Of a DNA stretch of 64,000 nucleotides, positions 9,390-17,959 are shown one piece after another. Position 1 is the stretch's first letter. The number at the start of each line of letters is the position of its first letter. The notes under the pieces are model-generated. The model worked only from the letters and a program-made list of their open reading frames with translations. It was not told the origin of the DNA and did no database searches. The translations under genes and the position numbers were made by a program. Source of the stretch: Parvibaculum sp. (GTDB taxonomy: Bacteria; Pseudomonadota; Alphaproteobacteria; Parvibaculales; Parvibaculaceae); assembly GCA_017642695.1 (NCBI GenBank), contig JAEPQD010000002.1, positions 939,425 to 1,003,424 of the forward strand, read 5' to 3'.

Positions 9390-9554
9390 TCAGGACGCAG
9401 CGCGAGCTTTTGTCCGCTTCGCCTGGGAGACGGCGTCGTCGAGGTTTGTGTAGCGAAACCCGTCGATATGGAAATAGTCGACGGGAACATGCGCAATCCC
9501 GTACTCCCGGAGCGTGTCTTCCGTTGTTCCTGCCGTTGACGATTGCTCGGTCAT
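9390..9554 (-). CDS. Small conserved-looking protein, 54 residues
   Basis: A complete 54-codon frame encodes a protein containing TLREYGIAHVPVDYFHIDGF and then RYTNLDDAVSQAKR. It reads like a genuine compact protein, not a chance frame, and I recall similar short proteins (YGI.RVPVDYFH, RYTNLDDA) as hypothetical genes of alphaproteobacteria. That recollection is unverified. The C-terminal stretch is helical and basic. It stands alone between dinB and the repeat protein, on the same strand as both. No function is known to me. Confidence 0.6.
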   Translation of the reverse strand: MTEQSSTAGTTEDTLREYGIAHVPVDYFHIDGFRYTNLDDAVSQAKRTKARAAS

Positions 9555-9701
9555 TTTTTCATTCCTTCAAAGCCAAAAGATGGTTGTTTCCGACCGTCGA
9601 TTCGATCGGGATGAGGCTGGTTTCGAACACGCAGATCGCGCGTGCTGCCTCGAAGGCAGGTCTTCGCCCGGATGTCGCACGGGTCTCCGGCGTCCGCCCG
9701 G

Positions 9702-10607
9702 CTATCTGGATACGCAGGCGTCCTGCTTGCGCCGGTAGGGGGGCGTGCATTCCCAATTGTTGCCCGAGTAGTCGATCTGCGCGTGGTCAGGGAGAACGAG
9801 CGCCGTGCAGCTCCGTCCATCCGTGTCACGAAATCCGCGCTCGCATGCCCAGCCGGAACCATAGGGCGTCCCGGTCAGATAAGCGTGTTTCGGCAGGGCA
9901 ATTTTCCTGCAGGCACCATCTACCGTGCGGAAGTTGCGATGGCACTCCCAACCGCTGCCGGTCGTCGAGTCCGACAGGAAGGCATTGTCGGGCAGAACGA
10001 CAGCGGCGCAGGCGCCGTCAACGGTCCGGTAACCGCGCTCGCATTCCCAGCCGCTGCCATGACTGGTGTTCGTTGCGAAGGCATGTTCGGGAATGGCGAT
10101 CGCGACACAGTCATGTCTGTCGGAACGATACCCCCGGTTGCACTTCCAGCTGTTGCCGTAAGTGGATTCCACGAGGTAGCCGTTCACAGGCACTTTTATC
10201 CCGGCGCAGGATTGTTCATCTGTCTTTTCGAAACCGCGCTCGCAGCTCCACTGATCTCCGGCGGAGGTCAGGTATGCATTGGCGGGGACGAGGATCTGGA
10301 CGCATGCGTTTTCGGTGCGGCGAAACCCGCGGTCGCAGTCCCAGGCTCTTCCGTAGTTCGAACTCGTCGCGTAGGCATTCGGGGGGATCGATATCTCGAC
10401 GCAGGCGCCGTCGCTCATGCGGTATCCATGATCGCATGCCCATCCGTCGCTGTAGCGCATCATGTGCGCGTTTTCGGGCATTTCGGCGGCTGCCGGAGCG
10501 GCGACCGTCTGCGCGTGGGCTGTCTGGAATCCGACAAGGAAAGACAGGGCTGGAAGCAGTCCCGCGACCATGACAGGACGCAGCGCTCTCAAAAGCCGGT
10601 ATTTCAT
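9702..10607 (-). CDS. Secreted protein with eight cysteine-paired repeats
   Basis: The 301-residue protein has a signal peptide ending AHA at about residue 32, and the rest is eight tandem repeats of about 32 residues. The repeat reads P-x-N/H-A-Y/F followed by G-x-x-W-x-C-x-R-G-F/Y-R and then a second Cys and I/V-x-V/L. Each unit has exactly two cysteines, suggesting one disulfide per repeat in an exported protein. Repeats 5 and 6 share SGWEC and RTVDGAC, so duplication may be fairly recent. I have seen such repeats in other proteobacterial exported proteins but know no function. Confidence 0.82.
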   Translation of the reverse strand: MKYRLLRALRPVMVAGLLPALSFLVGFQTAHAQTVAAPAAAEMPENAHMMRYSDGWACDHGYRMSDGACVEISIPPNAYATSSNYGRAWDCDRGFRRTENACVQILVPANAYLTSAGDQWSCERGFEKTDEQSCAGIKVPVNGYLVESTYGNSWKCNRGYRSDRHDCVAIAIPEHAFATNTSHGSGWECERGYRTVDGACAAVVLPDNAFLSDSTTGSGWECHRNFRTVDGACRKIALPKHAYLTGTPYGSGWACERGFRDTDGRSCTALVLPDHAQIDYSGNNWECTPPYRRKQDACVSR

Positions 10608-10679
10608 TCAAATCCCGTTTCACGTTTCTGGAAGGGCGCGGGGTAGATGCGGAGAGGAAACCTACCCCTCCGCAGGCGT

Positions 10680-10826
10680 TCAGGAGGTCTTCGCGTCGTT
10701 CGCCGGCGCAACCTTCGGTTCGGTCTCAGGGACCGGTACGACCGTGACAACCGGTTCCTTGACGGCGCTGTCCGCTGACTCCGGCTTCGAGGCCTGTTTT
10801 TCCGGCACTTTTTCTGTTTTGATCAT
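10680..10826 (-). CDS. Possible small Pro/Glu/Lys-rich protein, 48 residues
   Basis: A 48-codon frame encodes a low-complexity peptide rich in proline, glutamate, lysine and valine (for example EPVVTVVPVPETEPKVAP). It lies 72 bases upstream of the eight-repeat secreted gene on the same strand, so it could be the first gene of that transcript. Codon use is GC-rich like the neighbours, while the upstream DNA is AT-rich, as expected for a promoter. The ribosome binding site is poor and the composition could arise by chance, so confidence is low. Confidence 0.35.
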   Translation of the reverse strand: MIKTEKVPEKQASKPESADSAVKEPVVTVVPVPETEPKVAPANDAKTS

Positions 10827-11094
10827 TGTTTTGTACTTTCTTTTTCACAAGAAATATTTGCTTGTGACTTACTAATATGGGGTTTTTATAAATATATTCA
10901 ATGAAATCAAAATGTAACAACTTTAGAGTTTTCAATGGATATTCTGTATTTTCGCGAGAACGAATGTGCGTACACGGGGCTCCGGAACGCGTCCCCGGTA
11001 TTATCCTGACGGGGCCGCTACCCGCCGTCCCGATTGGGCTTTTTCGCCCGCGAAGCGTTTTTACCTCAGTTGAACCCCCACCCGAGGCCCTGTC
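10827..11094. other. AT-rich divergent intergenic region
   Basis: About 270 bases between the small minus-strand gene and the plus-strand metallopeptidase. The part from about 10830 to 10945 is much richer in A and T than the rest of the window and probably holds divergent promoters. I see no RNA gene or repeat in it. Confidence 0.5.
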
Positions 11095-12174
11095 ATGAAG
11101 CTCTTCGAATGCCAGCGTTGCGGGCAGATGCTCTATTTCGAGAATACGGAATGCGAGCGCTGCGGCAGTTCTCTCGGGTTCCTGTCCGACGAGATGCAAT
11201 TGAGCGCCCTCTCACCGGAGCAGGGGTGTTTCCATCCTATGATCGATCCCGGACGCGAGATGCGGTACTGCGCGAATGCCGCGTATGACGCCTGCAACTG
11301 GATGGTGCCGGCGGACGCGGCGAACCCCTACTGCATGGCTTGCCGGCTCAACAGGACGGTGCCGGATCTCGGCAATGCGGCGAGCGTTCTTCTCTGGCGG
11401 CAGATCGAGACGGCAAAGCATCGCCTTGTCTACGGCCTGCTGCGGATGGGCTTGCCGGTGATCAGCCGTTTCGACGACCGCGCGCGGGGTATTGCCTTCG
11501 ACTTTCTCTCGGGCCCGAGCGCACCGGGACGGGCGGAGAGTCCCGTCACCACCGGCCATAACAGCGGCCTCATCACGATCGACGTGGCGGAAGCGGACGA
11601 TGCCGTGCGGGCGCGCAACCGCCGCGACATGGGAGAGCCCTATCGGACGCTTCTCGGCCATTTTCGTCACGAGATCGGGCATTACTACTGGGACCGCCTT
11701 GTCCGCGACACCGTCTGGCATGCGTCCTTCCGGGAGATGTTCGGCGACGAGAGGGCGAACTACGGCGAGGCTCTTTCGGCCTATTACGCCAACGGCGCCC
11801 CGGCGGGCTGGCAGGACTCCCATGTCAGCGCCTATGCCACGGCCCATGCGTGGGAAGACTTTGCGGAGACCTGGGCGCATTACCTGCATATCGCCGATAC
11901 GCTGGAAACGGCGGGCGCGCTGGGACTGAGGACCCGTCCGCAAGTGAGCGAAGGGCAGGAAACGGATTTCCGTTCCGGCGATCCCGACGATTTCGATGCG
12001 CTGATGGCGGCCTGGATACCGCTTACCGTCGCCGTCAACAATCTCAACCAGAGCATGGGGCAGGACGATCTCTATCCCTTTGTGCTGTCGCCGACGGTCA
12101 TGGGAAAAATTCGGTTCATCCACGGGCTTGTCCAGGGCGCAAGAAGGGCCGCTGCTCCCGCGGCCCCGCAATGA
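11095..12174 (+). CDS. Zinc-ribbon zinc-binding metallopeptidase
   Basis: This 359-residue protein begins with a zinc ribbon (CQRC and CERC within the first 24 residues) and carries the metallopeptidase motif HEIGH in RHEIGHYYWDRL. A later conserved block, WEDFAETWAHYLHI, supplies the probable third ligand. It fits the putative zinc-binding metallopeptidase family (Peptidase_Mx). There is no signal peptide, so it acts in the cytoplasm or is released by an unknown route. The gene is single, followed 13 bases later by the convergent ROK kinase. Substrate unknown. Confidence 0.83.
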   Translation: MKLFECQRCGQMLYFENTECERCGSSLGFLSDEMQLSALSPEQGCFHPMIDPGREMRYCANAAYDACNWMVPADAANPYCMACRLNRTVPDLGNAASVLLWRQIETAKHRLVYGLLRMGLPVISRFDDRARGIAFDFLSGPSAPGRAESPVTTGHNSGLITIDVAEADDAVRARNRRDMGEPYRTLLGHFRHEIGHYYWDRLVRDTVWHASFREMFGDERANYGEALSAYYANGAPAGWQDSHVSAYATAHAWEDFAETWAHYLHIADTLETAGALGLRTRPQVSEGQETDFRSGDPDDFDALMAAWIPLTVAVNNLNQSMGQDDLYPFVLSPTVMGKIRFIHGLVQGARRAAAPAAPQ

Positions 12175-12187
12175 AGCGAAGGCTGAT

Positions 12188-13090
12188 TCAGTTTGCCTCC
12201 GGCCAGAGCCAGGCGGCGCCGCGGACGCCGCTGGCATCGCCGTGGACATGGCGGGCGAGGCGGGTTTCGACCGTGTCGGAGAAGACATAGGCGCCCCAGC
12301 GGGCGGGAATTTCGTCGTAGAGGGCGGCGATGTTCGACATGCCGCCGCCGAGCACGATCACGTGCGGGTCGAGAATGTTGACGACATGCGCGAGCGCGCG
12401 GGCGAGGCGGTCGGCGTAGCGGCGGAGTGCGAGCCGGGCGGGACGGTTGCCCGCCTCCGCGGCGGCGACGATGGCTTCGGGCGAGAGGGCTTCGCGCGTG
12501 TCAGCCAAGTAGTCCGCCGCGAAGCCCGGACCCGACAACCAGCTTTCGATGCAGCCCTTCTTGCCGCAATAGCAGTCCGGTCCCGGCATCTCGTCGGGCA
12601 GGACGAAGGGAAGCGAGTTGTGGCCCCATTCGCCTGCGATGGCGTTCGGGCCCGTGACGAGCGCGCCGTTGACGACGATGCCGCCGCCGACGCCGGTGCC
12701 GAGGATGACGCCGAAGACGGAGGGGGCGCCCGCGCCCGCGCCGTCTGTCGCTTCCGAAAGGGCGAAGCAGTCGGCGTCGTTCGCGAGGCGGATTTCGCGG
12801 GAGAGGGCGGCTTCGAGGTCCTGCGCGAAGGGGTGGCCGATCAGCCAGGTGCTGTTCGCGTTCTTGACGAGGCCGGTCGCGGGGGAGACGGCGCCGGGAA
12901 TGCCAATGCCGACGGTGCCGGTTTCGCCGGTTTCGGATTCGAGGGCGGCGACGAGATCGCGGATCGCGGCGACGGTGGCCTCACAGGAGCCGCGCGGGGC
13001 GGGGATGCGTTTACGGGCGCGTTCGCTGCCCGAAGGATCGAGGGCGATGCCTTCGATCTTGGTGCCGCCGAGGTCGATGCCGATGCGCAT
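12188..13090 (-). CDS. ROK family sugar kinase
   Basis: The 300-residue protein has the ROK phosphate-binding start MRIGIDLGGTKIEGIAL, the sugar-binding NANDADC-like segment LANDADCFAL, and the ROK zinc site (His in GEWGHNSLP, cysteines in CYCGKKGCIE). It lacks a helix-turn-helix domain, so it is a kinase and not an NagC/XylR-type repressor. Fructokinase or N-acetylglucosamine kinase are the usual activities; sequence alone does not choose. No transport or sugar-catabolism gene is beside it. The start ATG at 13090 is the natural family start. Confidence 0.88.
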   Translation of the reverse strand: MRIGIDLGGTKIEGIALDPSGSERARKRIPAPRGSCEATVAAIRDLVAALESETGETGTVGIGIPGAVSPATGLVKNANSTWLIGHPFAQDLEAALSREIRLANDADCFALSEATDGAGAGAPSVFGVILGTGVGGGIVVNGALVTGPNAIAGEWGHNSLPFVLPDEMPGPDCYCGKKGCIESWLSGPGFAADYLADTREALSPEAIVAAAEAGNRPARLALRRYADRLARALAHVVNILDPHVIVLGGGMSNIAALYDEIPARWGAYVFSDTVETRLARHVHGDASGVRGAAWLWPEAN

Positions 13091-13199
13091 GGAGAGACTC
13101 CTTTTTTGCGCGGAGGATAGCAGGTTTAGGGAGGAGTGATGGCACGCGGAGGCGCGGAGACGCGAAGGGATTCACGCAGAGACGCAGAGAGATGAGCGG

Positions 13200-13370
13200 T
13201 TTCTCTCTCATTCCAACAGAATGTCATGCCCGGACCCACCTTTGAATTTTAAGGTGGCCGGGCATCCAGGGTTACAGCGTGAGGTGCTAGCGAGATTTTT
13301 GTGAAGAGGGACGCCGCCAATCGGCGGCTTCTGGATTGCCGGGTCAAGCCCGGCAATGACATTGTGGGGG
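13200..13370. repeat. Intergenic inverted repeats in a gene-free gap
   Basis: The 306-base gap 13091-13396 between the ROK and CapA-like genes holds no gene. It contains an inverted repeat pairing GCCCGGacCCACCTT with AAGGTGGcCGGGC around 13229-13268, and a second one, TTGCCGGGtcaaGCCCGGCAA, around 13335-13355. Upstream, near 13145-13193, are short reiterations of CGCAGAGA/CGCGGAGA. A similar CGCAGAG motif recurs at about 21124-21138. These look like dispersed small palindromic elements common between genes of alphaproteobacteria. Confidence 0.6.
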
Positions 13371-13396
13371 TGGTTGAGTAGTTCGTTGGGGGGTGA

Positions 13397-14587
13397 ATGA
13401 AGGCGGGGCGGATCATCGCGGCGGCGTTTTGCGCGCTGCTGCTCGCAGGGCAAGCGCCCGCGGAAGAGCGGCTGACGGTGGTGCTTGTGGGGGATACGGG
13501 CTTCAACGGGCCGCGGGCGCAGGTGAGCGCGGCGGGCGGGTTCAAGCGGGGAGAACTCGTGACCGTGGACGCGGCGATGGCGGGGATTGCGCCGTGGCTC
13601 AAGGGCGATGTCGTCGTGGCCAATCTCGAAACGGTGGTGACGGACCGGAACGACATTGCGGCGCGCGACAAGATGTTCGTCTTCCGCACGCATCCGGCGC
13701 ATGTCCGCAGGCTTGTCGCGCACGGCATCAACGTCTTCTCGGCGGCGAACAATCACGCGATGGATTTCGGCGGTGCGGGCGCGGGCGAGACGCTGACGCA
13801 TTTGCGGGAGATGGAGGGGCTTCGCGCCTGGCCGGGGCTCGGGCGCGACGATGACGAGGCGATGCAGCCGCATCTCTTAGAGGTAAAGGGAGCGAGGATT
13901 GCGGCGTCCTCCATTGGCAATGGCGGCGTCGGGCTGCCCGCGCGCGAGGCGCAAGCCGGGATGCTGCATGAGGCGCGCGACTTCGAGCGGGTCTCGGCGC
14001 GGCTGGCGGCGGAGGCGGCGGACCTGCGGATATTGTCGGTGCATTACGGGCCGGAGTTCGAGCCGAAGGCGGGCGCCGACGACAGGGCGCGGTTCCGCGC
14101 GGCGCTACGGCACGGCGCGGCGATCATTGCGGGGCATCACCATCATGTGGCGCGGGGCGTGGAGCTGATCGACGGCAAGCTGATAGCCTATGGGCTCGGC
14201 AATTTTCTGCATCTCGGCACGCAGGACATGCGCCGCTTCGACATCTGCCGCGATTTTGGGCTGCTTGCGCGGGTGGGCCTCGTGAAGCGGGAGGAGGGTT
14301 ACGAAGTGGAGACGGTGGAGGCGGTGCCGATCACAAGCACGCATATCGCGCCGGAGCCGCTCACCGGCGAGGCGGGGAGGCTCCGCGTCGAGGTGCTGAA
14401 TCATCTCGGCGCGAAGCTCGGGGAAGACGGCTTGCGGTTCGCTCCGCAGGCGGACGGTTCCGGGCTCTGGTGCGCGGCGGGCGCGACGGACAAGCGCTGC
14501 GCCGGATGGCAGGCGCCGGGGGCTTCGGCACGGGAGGCGGAGATCGCGGCGGCCTGCGGGAAGCGGGTGACGCGGGGGAGTTTTTAG
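13397..14587 (+). CDS. CapA/PGA_cap family exported metallophosphatase-like protein
   Basis: A 396-residue protein with a cleavable signal peptide (MKAGRIIAAAFCALLLAGQA) followed by a CapA-type domain: LVGDTGFNGP, VVANLETVVTD, GINVFSAANNHAMDFG and GHHHHVARGVE, the metal-ligand blocks of this calcineurin-like fold. In Bacillus CapA takes part in poly-gamma-glutamate export, but most proteobacterial members have no known role and no pgs/cap genes are nearby here. GGGGGGTG lies just before the ATG at 13397. The C-terminal tail contains three cysteines in a short span, possibly disulfide-forming. Confidence 0.83.
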   Translation: MKAGRIIAAAFCALLLAGQAPAEERLTVVLVGDTGFNGPRAQVSAAGGFKRGELVTVDAAMAGIAPWLKGDVVVANLETVVTDRNDIAARDKMFVFRTHPAHVRRLVAHGINVFSAANNHAMDFGGAGAGETLTHLREMEGLRAWPGLGRDDDEAMQPHLLEVKGARIAASSIGNGGVGLPAREAQAGMLHEARDFERVSARLAAEAADLRILSVHYGPEFEPKAGADDRARFRAALRHGAAIIAGHHHHVARGVELIDGKLIAYGLGNFLHLGTQDMRRFDICRDFGLLARVGLVKREEGYEVETVEAVPITSTHIAPEPLTGEAGRLRVEVLNHLGAKLGEDGLRFAPQADGSGLWCAAGATDKRCAGWQAPGASAREAEIAAACGKRVTRGSF

Positions 14588-14618
14588 ACTGTCGTGGAGA
14601 GGTGGCGTTCCGGTTCCA

Positions 14619-14768
14619 CTATCTCCGGCATGCTTCATCAATCCATGCGCCGCCGGAGTCCAGACAGTTGTCGATTTCCATGAAGGTCGAGAACCGGATG
14701 AAGACAAGAAGAGAGACGAGAGCGAGGAGAAGGATAAACATCCCCACATAAAGCTTCTTGCGCTTCAT
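14619..14768 (-). CDS. Small single-pass membrane protein, 49 residues, CLDSGGAW motif
   Basis: A 49-codon frame encodes a basic start (MKRKK), one hydrophobic membrane segment (about residues 6-24) and a short tail with CLDSGGAWIDEAC. The pattern Cys-Leu-Asp-x-Gly-Gly-x-Trp followed by a second Cys occurs in many short bacterial membrane or lipoprotein-like proteins of unknown role, as I recall. It starts six bases after the HAD gene stop on the same strand with GGAAGGG upstream, so it is probably co-translated with it. The cysteines would face the periplasm. Confidence 0.65.
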   Translation of the reverse strand: MKRKKLYVGMFILLLALVSLLVFIRFSTFMEIDNCLDSGGAWIDEACRR

Positions 14769-14774
14769 GGTTTT

Positions 14775-15515
14775 CTAAAACCCTTCCGCGTCCAGCGTGT
14801 TCTCGATGAAGGCGCGGGCCTTGCTCCATTCGGTGGTGTGGAAGTGGCTGTCCTTGGCGGGGCCCAAGAGCTTCGAGAGGCGGGGGTCGGCGATGAAGTG
14901 GATGAGGCGGGTGGGGGCGTGGGCCCTTGCGACCGACGACAGGTTGTGCGGGATGTCGTCGAGGAAGATGACGGGCGCTTCCACGAGGCCGGCGAGGCGG
15001 CGGACGGCACCGCCCTTGAGGCCCTTGTTGGCGATGACCGGGTAAGCGATGCCGTGGGCCGAGAGGCAGGCCTCGCGCTTTGCCTTCTGCTCAAGGGGGA
15101 CGTTGCTGAGGATGACGACCTGGGCGCGCTCCGAGAGGGCGGCGAGCGCCTCGGCGGCGCCGGGAACGACGTCGAGCTCATGCGTCGAGTTGACGAAGAA
15201 GCCGTCCATGAGGGCGGGCATCTCCGACGGGGGCACAGGCTCGTTGGTGTCGCGGCGCTTGATGTTGCCGGTGAGGGCGAAGCTCGTGAGGTCGAGCCAG
15301 AGGCCCTGCGTTTCGAGATAGCGCTCGAGGCCGACAAGGAACTGGAGCAGGACCTCGTCCGCGTCCGAGACGATGAGAGGACGGCCGCGTGTGAGCGTCA
15401 GGGCGTCGATCTGGGGGATCACCGATTCGTCGATCGCGAGCGGGTCGACGGGCGGCTTCGGGCGGGAACCGGCGACTTCGCCGGAGGTTGCGCCCGGATC
15501 ACGCGTGCCGCTCAT
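14775..15515 (-). CDS. HAD-superfamily hydrolase
   Basis: The 246-residue protein has HAD motif I in VSDADEVLL (DxDE), a serine motif II in VVILSNVP, lysine motif III near ANKGLKGGAV, and motif IV in IFLDDIPHN. That is a complete HAD active site, so phosphatase-type activity is likely; the substrate is unknown. I chose the ATG at 15515, which overlaps the DUF3572 stop as ATGA; an ATG two codons upstream is also possible. It forms a unit with DUF3572 upstream and the small membrane protein downstream. Confidence 0.83.
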   Translation of the reverse strand: MSGTRDPGATSGEVAGSRPKPPVDPLAIDESVIPQIDALTLTRGRPLIVSDADEVLLQFLVGLERYLETQGLWLDLTSFALTGNIKRRDTNEPVPPSEMPALMDGFFVNSTHELDVVPGAAEALAALSERAQVVILSNVPLEQKAKREACLSAHGIAYPVIANKGLKGGAVRRLAGLVEAPVIFLDDIPHNLSSVARAHAPTRLIHFIADPRLSKLLGPAKDSHFHTTEWSKARAFIENTLDAEGF

Positions 15516-15790
15516 GACCATTCCACCACTTCGCCACCGGGGAGCGCGCGGCGCGCGCGGGCGGGAAGCTCCGGCTGGAGCTCTTCGGCGCCGCAGAAGG
15601 CGAGAAGGCGCGCTTCGTCCGCCAGCAGGAAATCGAGAATGCCGCCCAGCATCTCGGGTTCGGCGGCGCGCTCGCGCAGTTCGTCGGGGGAAAGGCCGGA
15701 CAAGGCCATGAAGTCGCCCAGCAGGTCCTCATCCGCCGCTATGTGACCCAGCGCGCGGATCGCCAGGAACTCGGCCTCGTCTCTTGTCAT
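15512..15790 (-). CDS. DUF3572 family protein
   Basis: This 92-residue protein matches DUF3572, a small alphaproteobacterial family: MTRDEAEFLAIRALGHIAAD at the start, then DFMALSGLSPDELRERAAEP and LDFLLADEARLLAFC. It is acidic, all-helical in appearance and probably cytoplasmic. In-frame ATGs upstream at 15832 and 15844 would add residues that do not look like the family. It sits upstream of divK-pleD on the opposite strand, a common arrangement. Function unknown. Confidence 0.85.
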   Translation of the reverse strand: MTRDEAEFLAIRALGHIAADEDLLGDFMALSGLSPDELRERAAEPEMLGGILDFLLADEARLLAFCGAEELQPELPARARRALPGGEVVEWS

Positions 15791-16038
15791 GCGAAAATTT
15801 CCATATTCCGGGTCTGCGCCCGTGTTTTGCATGTGGCTACACACACAAACTTAATCATAGGCGGGTTTTAATCAAAAACCCCGGAAATGCAGGGCTTCGA
15901 GGCCGGGGGGTTAAAGACTTAGTTAAGGATATTCGGGTCATATGGCCTGAGTAAGAGAGTCGGCCCCCAGAAGCCGGGGATCGCGGTTTCAAATACCGGT
16001 AGGCCCGGCACAGGTGGAGTTCTGGAGCTATGGACGCA

Positions 16039-16404
16039 ATGTCGAAGAAGGTCCTGATCGTCGAGGACAATGAGCTCAACATGAAGCTCTTTCACGATCT
16101 GCTGGACGCGCATGGGTACGAGACGCTGCAGACGCGGGATGGCATCGAGGCGCTGGAGATCGCGCGCACGAACCGGCCCGACCTCATTCTCATGGATATT
16201 CAGCTGCCGGAAGTCTCGGGGCTCGAAGTCACGAAGTGGATCAAGGAAGACGACAATCTTCGCGCGATCCCGGTCGTGGCCGTGACGGCCTTCGCGATGA
16301 AGGGCGACGAGGAAAAGATCCGCGAGGGCGGCTGCGAGGCCTATATCTCGAAGCCGATCTCCGTCACCCAGTTCCTGGAAACCGTCCAGCGTTTCCTTCG
16401 CTAG
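16039..16404 (+). CDS. divK: Single-domain response regulator DivK
   Basis: DivK is the phosphorylatable receiver that controls the DivJ/PleC kinases and DivL-CckA, setting CtrA activity and cell polarity. The 121-residue protein is one REC domain: [18 protein letters not shown], the acceptor Asp53 in [27 protein letters not shown] and the lysine in YISKPISV. Starting at the ATG at 16039 puts the aspartate at position 53, as in Caulobacter, and gives a GGAG spacing of 11 bases. The ATG at 16030 would leave only two bases. It is 33 bases upstream of pleD, so the two are an operon. Confidence 0.95.
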   Translation: MSKKVLIVEDNELNMKLFHDLLDAHGYETLQTRDGIEALEIARTNRPDLILMDIQLPEVSGLEVTKWIKEDDNLRAIPVVAVTAFAMKGDEEKIREGGCEAYISKPISVTQFLETVQRFLR

Positions 16405-16437
16405 AGGGTTCCCCGACCGGCGGCAGGAGAGGGCAGA

Positions 16438-17811
16438 GTGACTGCGCGCGTACTTATTGTCGATGACGTTCCCGCCAACCTGAAGCTGCTCGACGCAAAA
16501 CTCACCGCCGAGTATTTCGACGTGCTCAAGGCGAGCTCCGGCCCCGAGGCGCTCGAAATCGCGAAAGAGCAGCAGCCGGACATCATCCTGCTCGATGTGA
16601 TGATGCCGGGGATGGACGGGTTCGAAGTGTGCCGCCGGCTGAAGGACATGCCGGAGACGGAACACATTCCCGTGGTCATGGTGACCGCGCTCGACCAGCC
16701 GAAGGATCGCGTGCAGGGCCTTGAATCCGGCGCCGACGATTTTCTCACCAAACCCCTGAACGATCTCGCGCTCTTCGCGCGCGTGCGCAGTCTTGTGCGG
16801 TTGAAGATGGTGACGGACGAGCTTCGCATGCGCGAGGCGACGGGGCAGCGCATCGGCGCGCTGAGCGCCAAGGGCGGCGACAACTTCCTGATGTCCGAGC
16901 CCGGACGCATTCTTGCGATCGACGACCGGCCGACATCGCTGAAGCGGATCACGGAGACGCTGGCGGGCGAGCACATGGTGACCGTCGCCGAGACACAGGA
17001 CGAGCTGATGCAGCTCGCACAGAGCGGCAATTTCGATCTTCATATCGTGAGCCTGACGCTGCAGGAATATGACGGGCTCAGGCTCTGTTCGCAGCTTCGA
17101 TCGCTGGAAGCGACACGGCAGACGCCGATCCTGGTGATCGTGGAAGACGGCGACACGGGCCGCCTGGTGCGCGCGCTCGATATGGGCGTGAACGATTATC
17201 TGGTGCGGCCGGTGGAGCGGAACGAACTCGTGGCGCGGGCGCGCAGCCAGTTGCGCCGCAAACGCTACCAGGACTATCTGCGCGACAAGTTCCAGCAGGG
17301 GCTCGAACTCGCGATCACCGACGGGCTGACGGGGTTGCACAACCGGCGCTACATGGAAGGCCATCTCGCAACGCTGGTGACGGACGCCGCGAATACCGGC
17401 AAGCCCGTGTCGCTGCTCATCTTCGACATCGATCACTTCAAGCCGGTGAACGACACCTATGGGCACGCCGCGGGCGACGCGGTGCTGAAGCAGTTCGCCG
17501 ACCGGATCGCCAACAATGTGCGCGGCGTCGATCTCGCCTGCCGGCTCGGCGGCGAGGAGTTCGTTGTGGTGATGCCGGACACGGATATCGAGTATGCGAC
17601 GTCGGTCGCCGAGCGGCTCCGGCAATGCATCGCGGCCAAGCCCTTCCTTCTCGACGATGGCGGGCGGGAGCTCGACGTGACGGTCAGCATCGGCATCGCG
17701 GTGACGAGCGGGCCGAACGACACCGTGGCGAAGCTCATGGAGCGCGCCGACCAGGGCCTCTACCGCGCGAAGCGGGACGGGCGGAACCGGGTCGCGGCCG
17801 AGGCGGCCTGA
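16438..17811 (+). CDS. pleD: PleD-type diguanylate cyclase (REC-REC-GGDEF)
   Basis: PleD makes cyclic di-GMP when phosphorylated and drives the motile-to-sessile transition. The 457 residues comprise REC1 (acceptor Asp53 in ILLDVMMPGMDG), a degenerate REC2 (about residues 155-275, with Ser where the aspartate would be, in HIVSLTLQEYDG), and a GGDEF domain with active site RLGGEEFVVVMP. RGVD lies five residues before GGEEF and forms the RxxD inhibitory site. REC2 as an adaptor for dimerisation agrees with the known Caulobacter protein. The start codon is GTG at 16438, following divK directly. Confidence 0.95.
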   Translation: MTARVLIVDDVPANLKLLDAKLTAEYFDVLKASSGPEALEIAKEQQPDIILLDVMMPGMDGFEVCRRLKDMPETEHIPVVMVTALDQPKDRVQGLESGADDFLTKPLNDLALFARVRSLVRLKMVTDELRMREATGQRIGALSAKGGDNFLMSEPGRILAIDDRPTSLKRITETLAGEHMVTVAETQDELMQLAQSGNFDLHIVSLTLQEYDGLRLCSQLRSLEATRQTPILVIVEDGDTGRLVRALDMGVNDYLVRPVERNELVARARSQLRRKRYQDYLRDKFQQGLELAITDGLTGLHNRRYMEGHLATLVTDAANTGKPVSLLIFDIDHFKPVNDTYGHAAGDAVLKQFADRIANNVRGVDLACRLGGEEFVVVMPDTDIEYATSVAERLRQCIAAKPFLLDDGGRELDVTVSIGIAVTSGPNDTVAKLMERADQGLYRAKRDGRNRVAAEAA

Positions 17812-17959
17812 GATTTTCCAAGTCTTCCGAGAATTGCGGCCAGTCAATCGGCCAGTCTTCGCACGTGTTCGACTTCACGACGGCGCGTTAACCTTGAATC
17901 TTCATGGTTAACGAAATCGAAAACATGATTTTCGTCTGGCGACGACGGTGAGTCCTTTA

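Noticed and set aside
15919-17847. Very long open frame antisense to divK and pleD
   Set aside because: High GC content keeps antisense frames open; the plus strand encodes clear DivK and PleD domains, so the antisense frame is a shadow.
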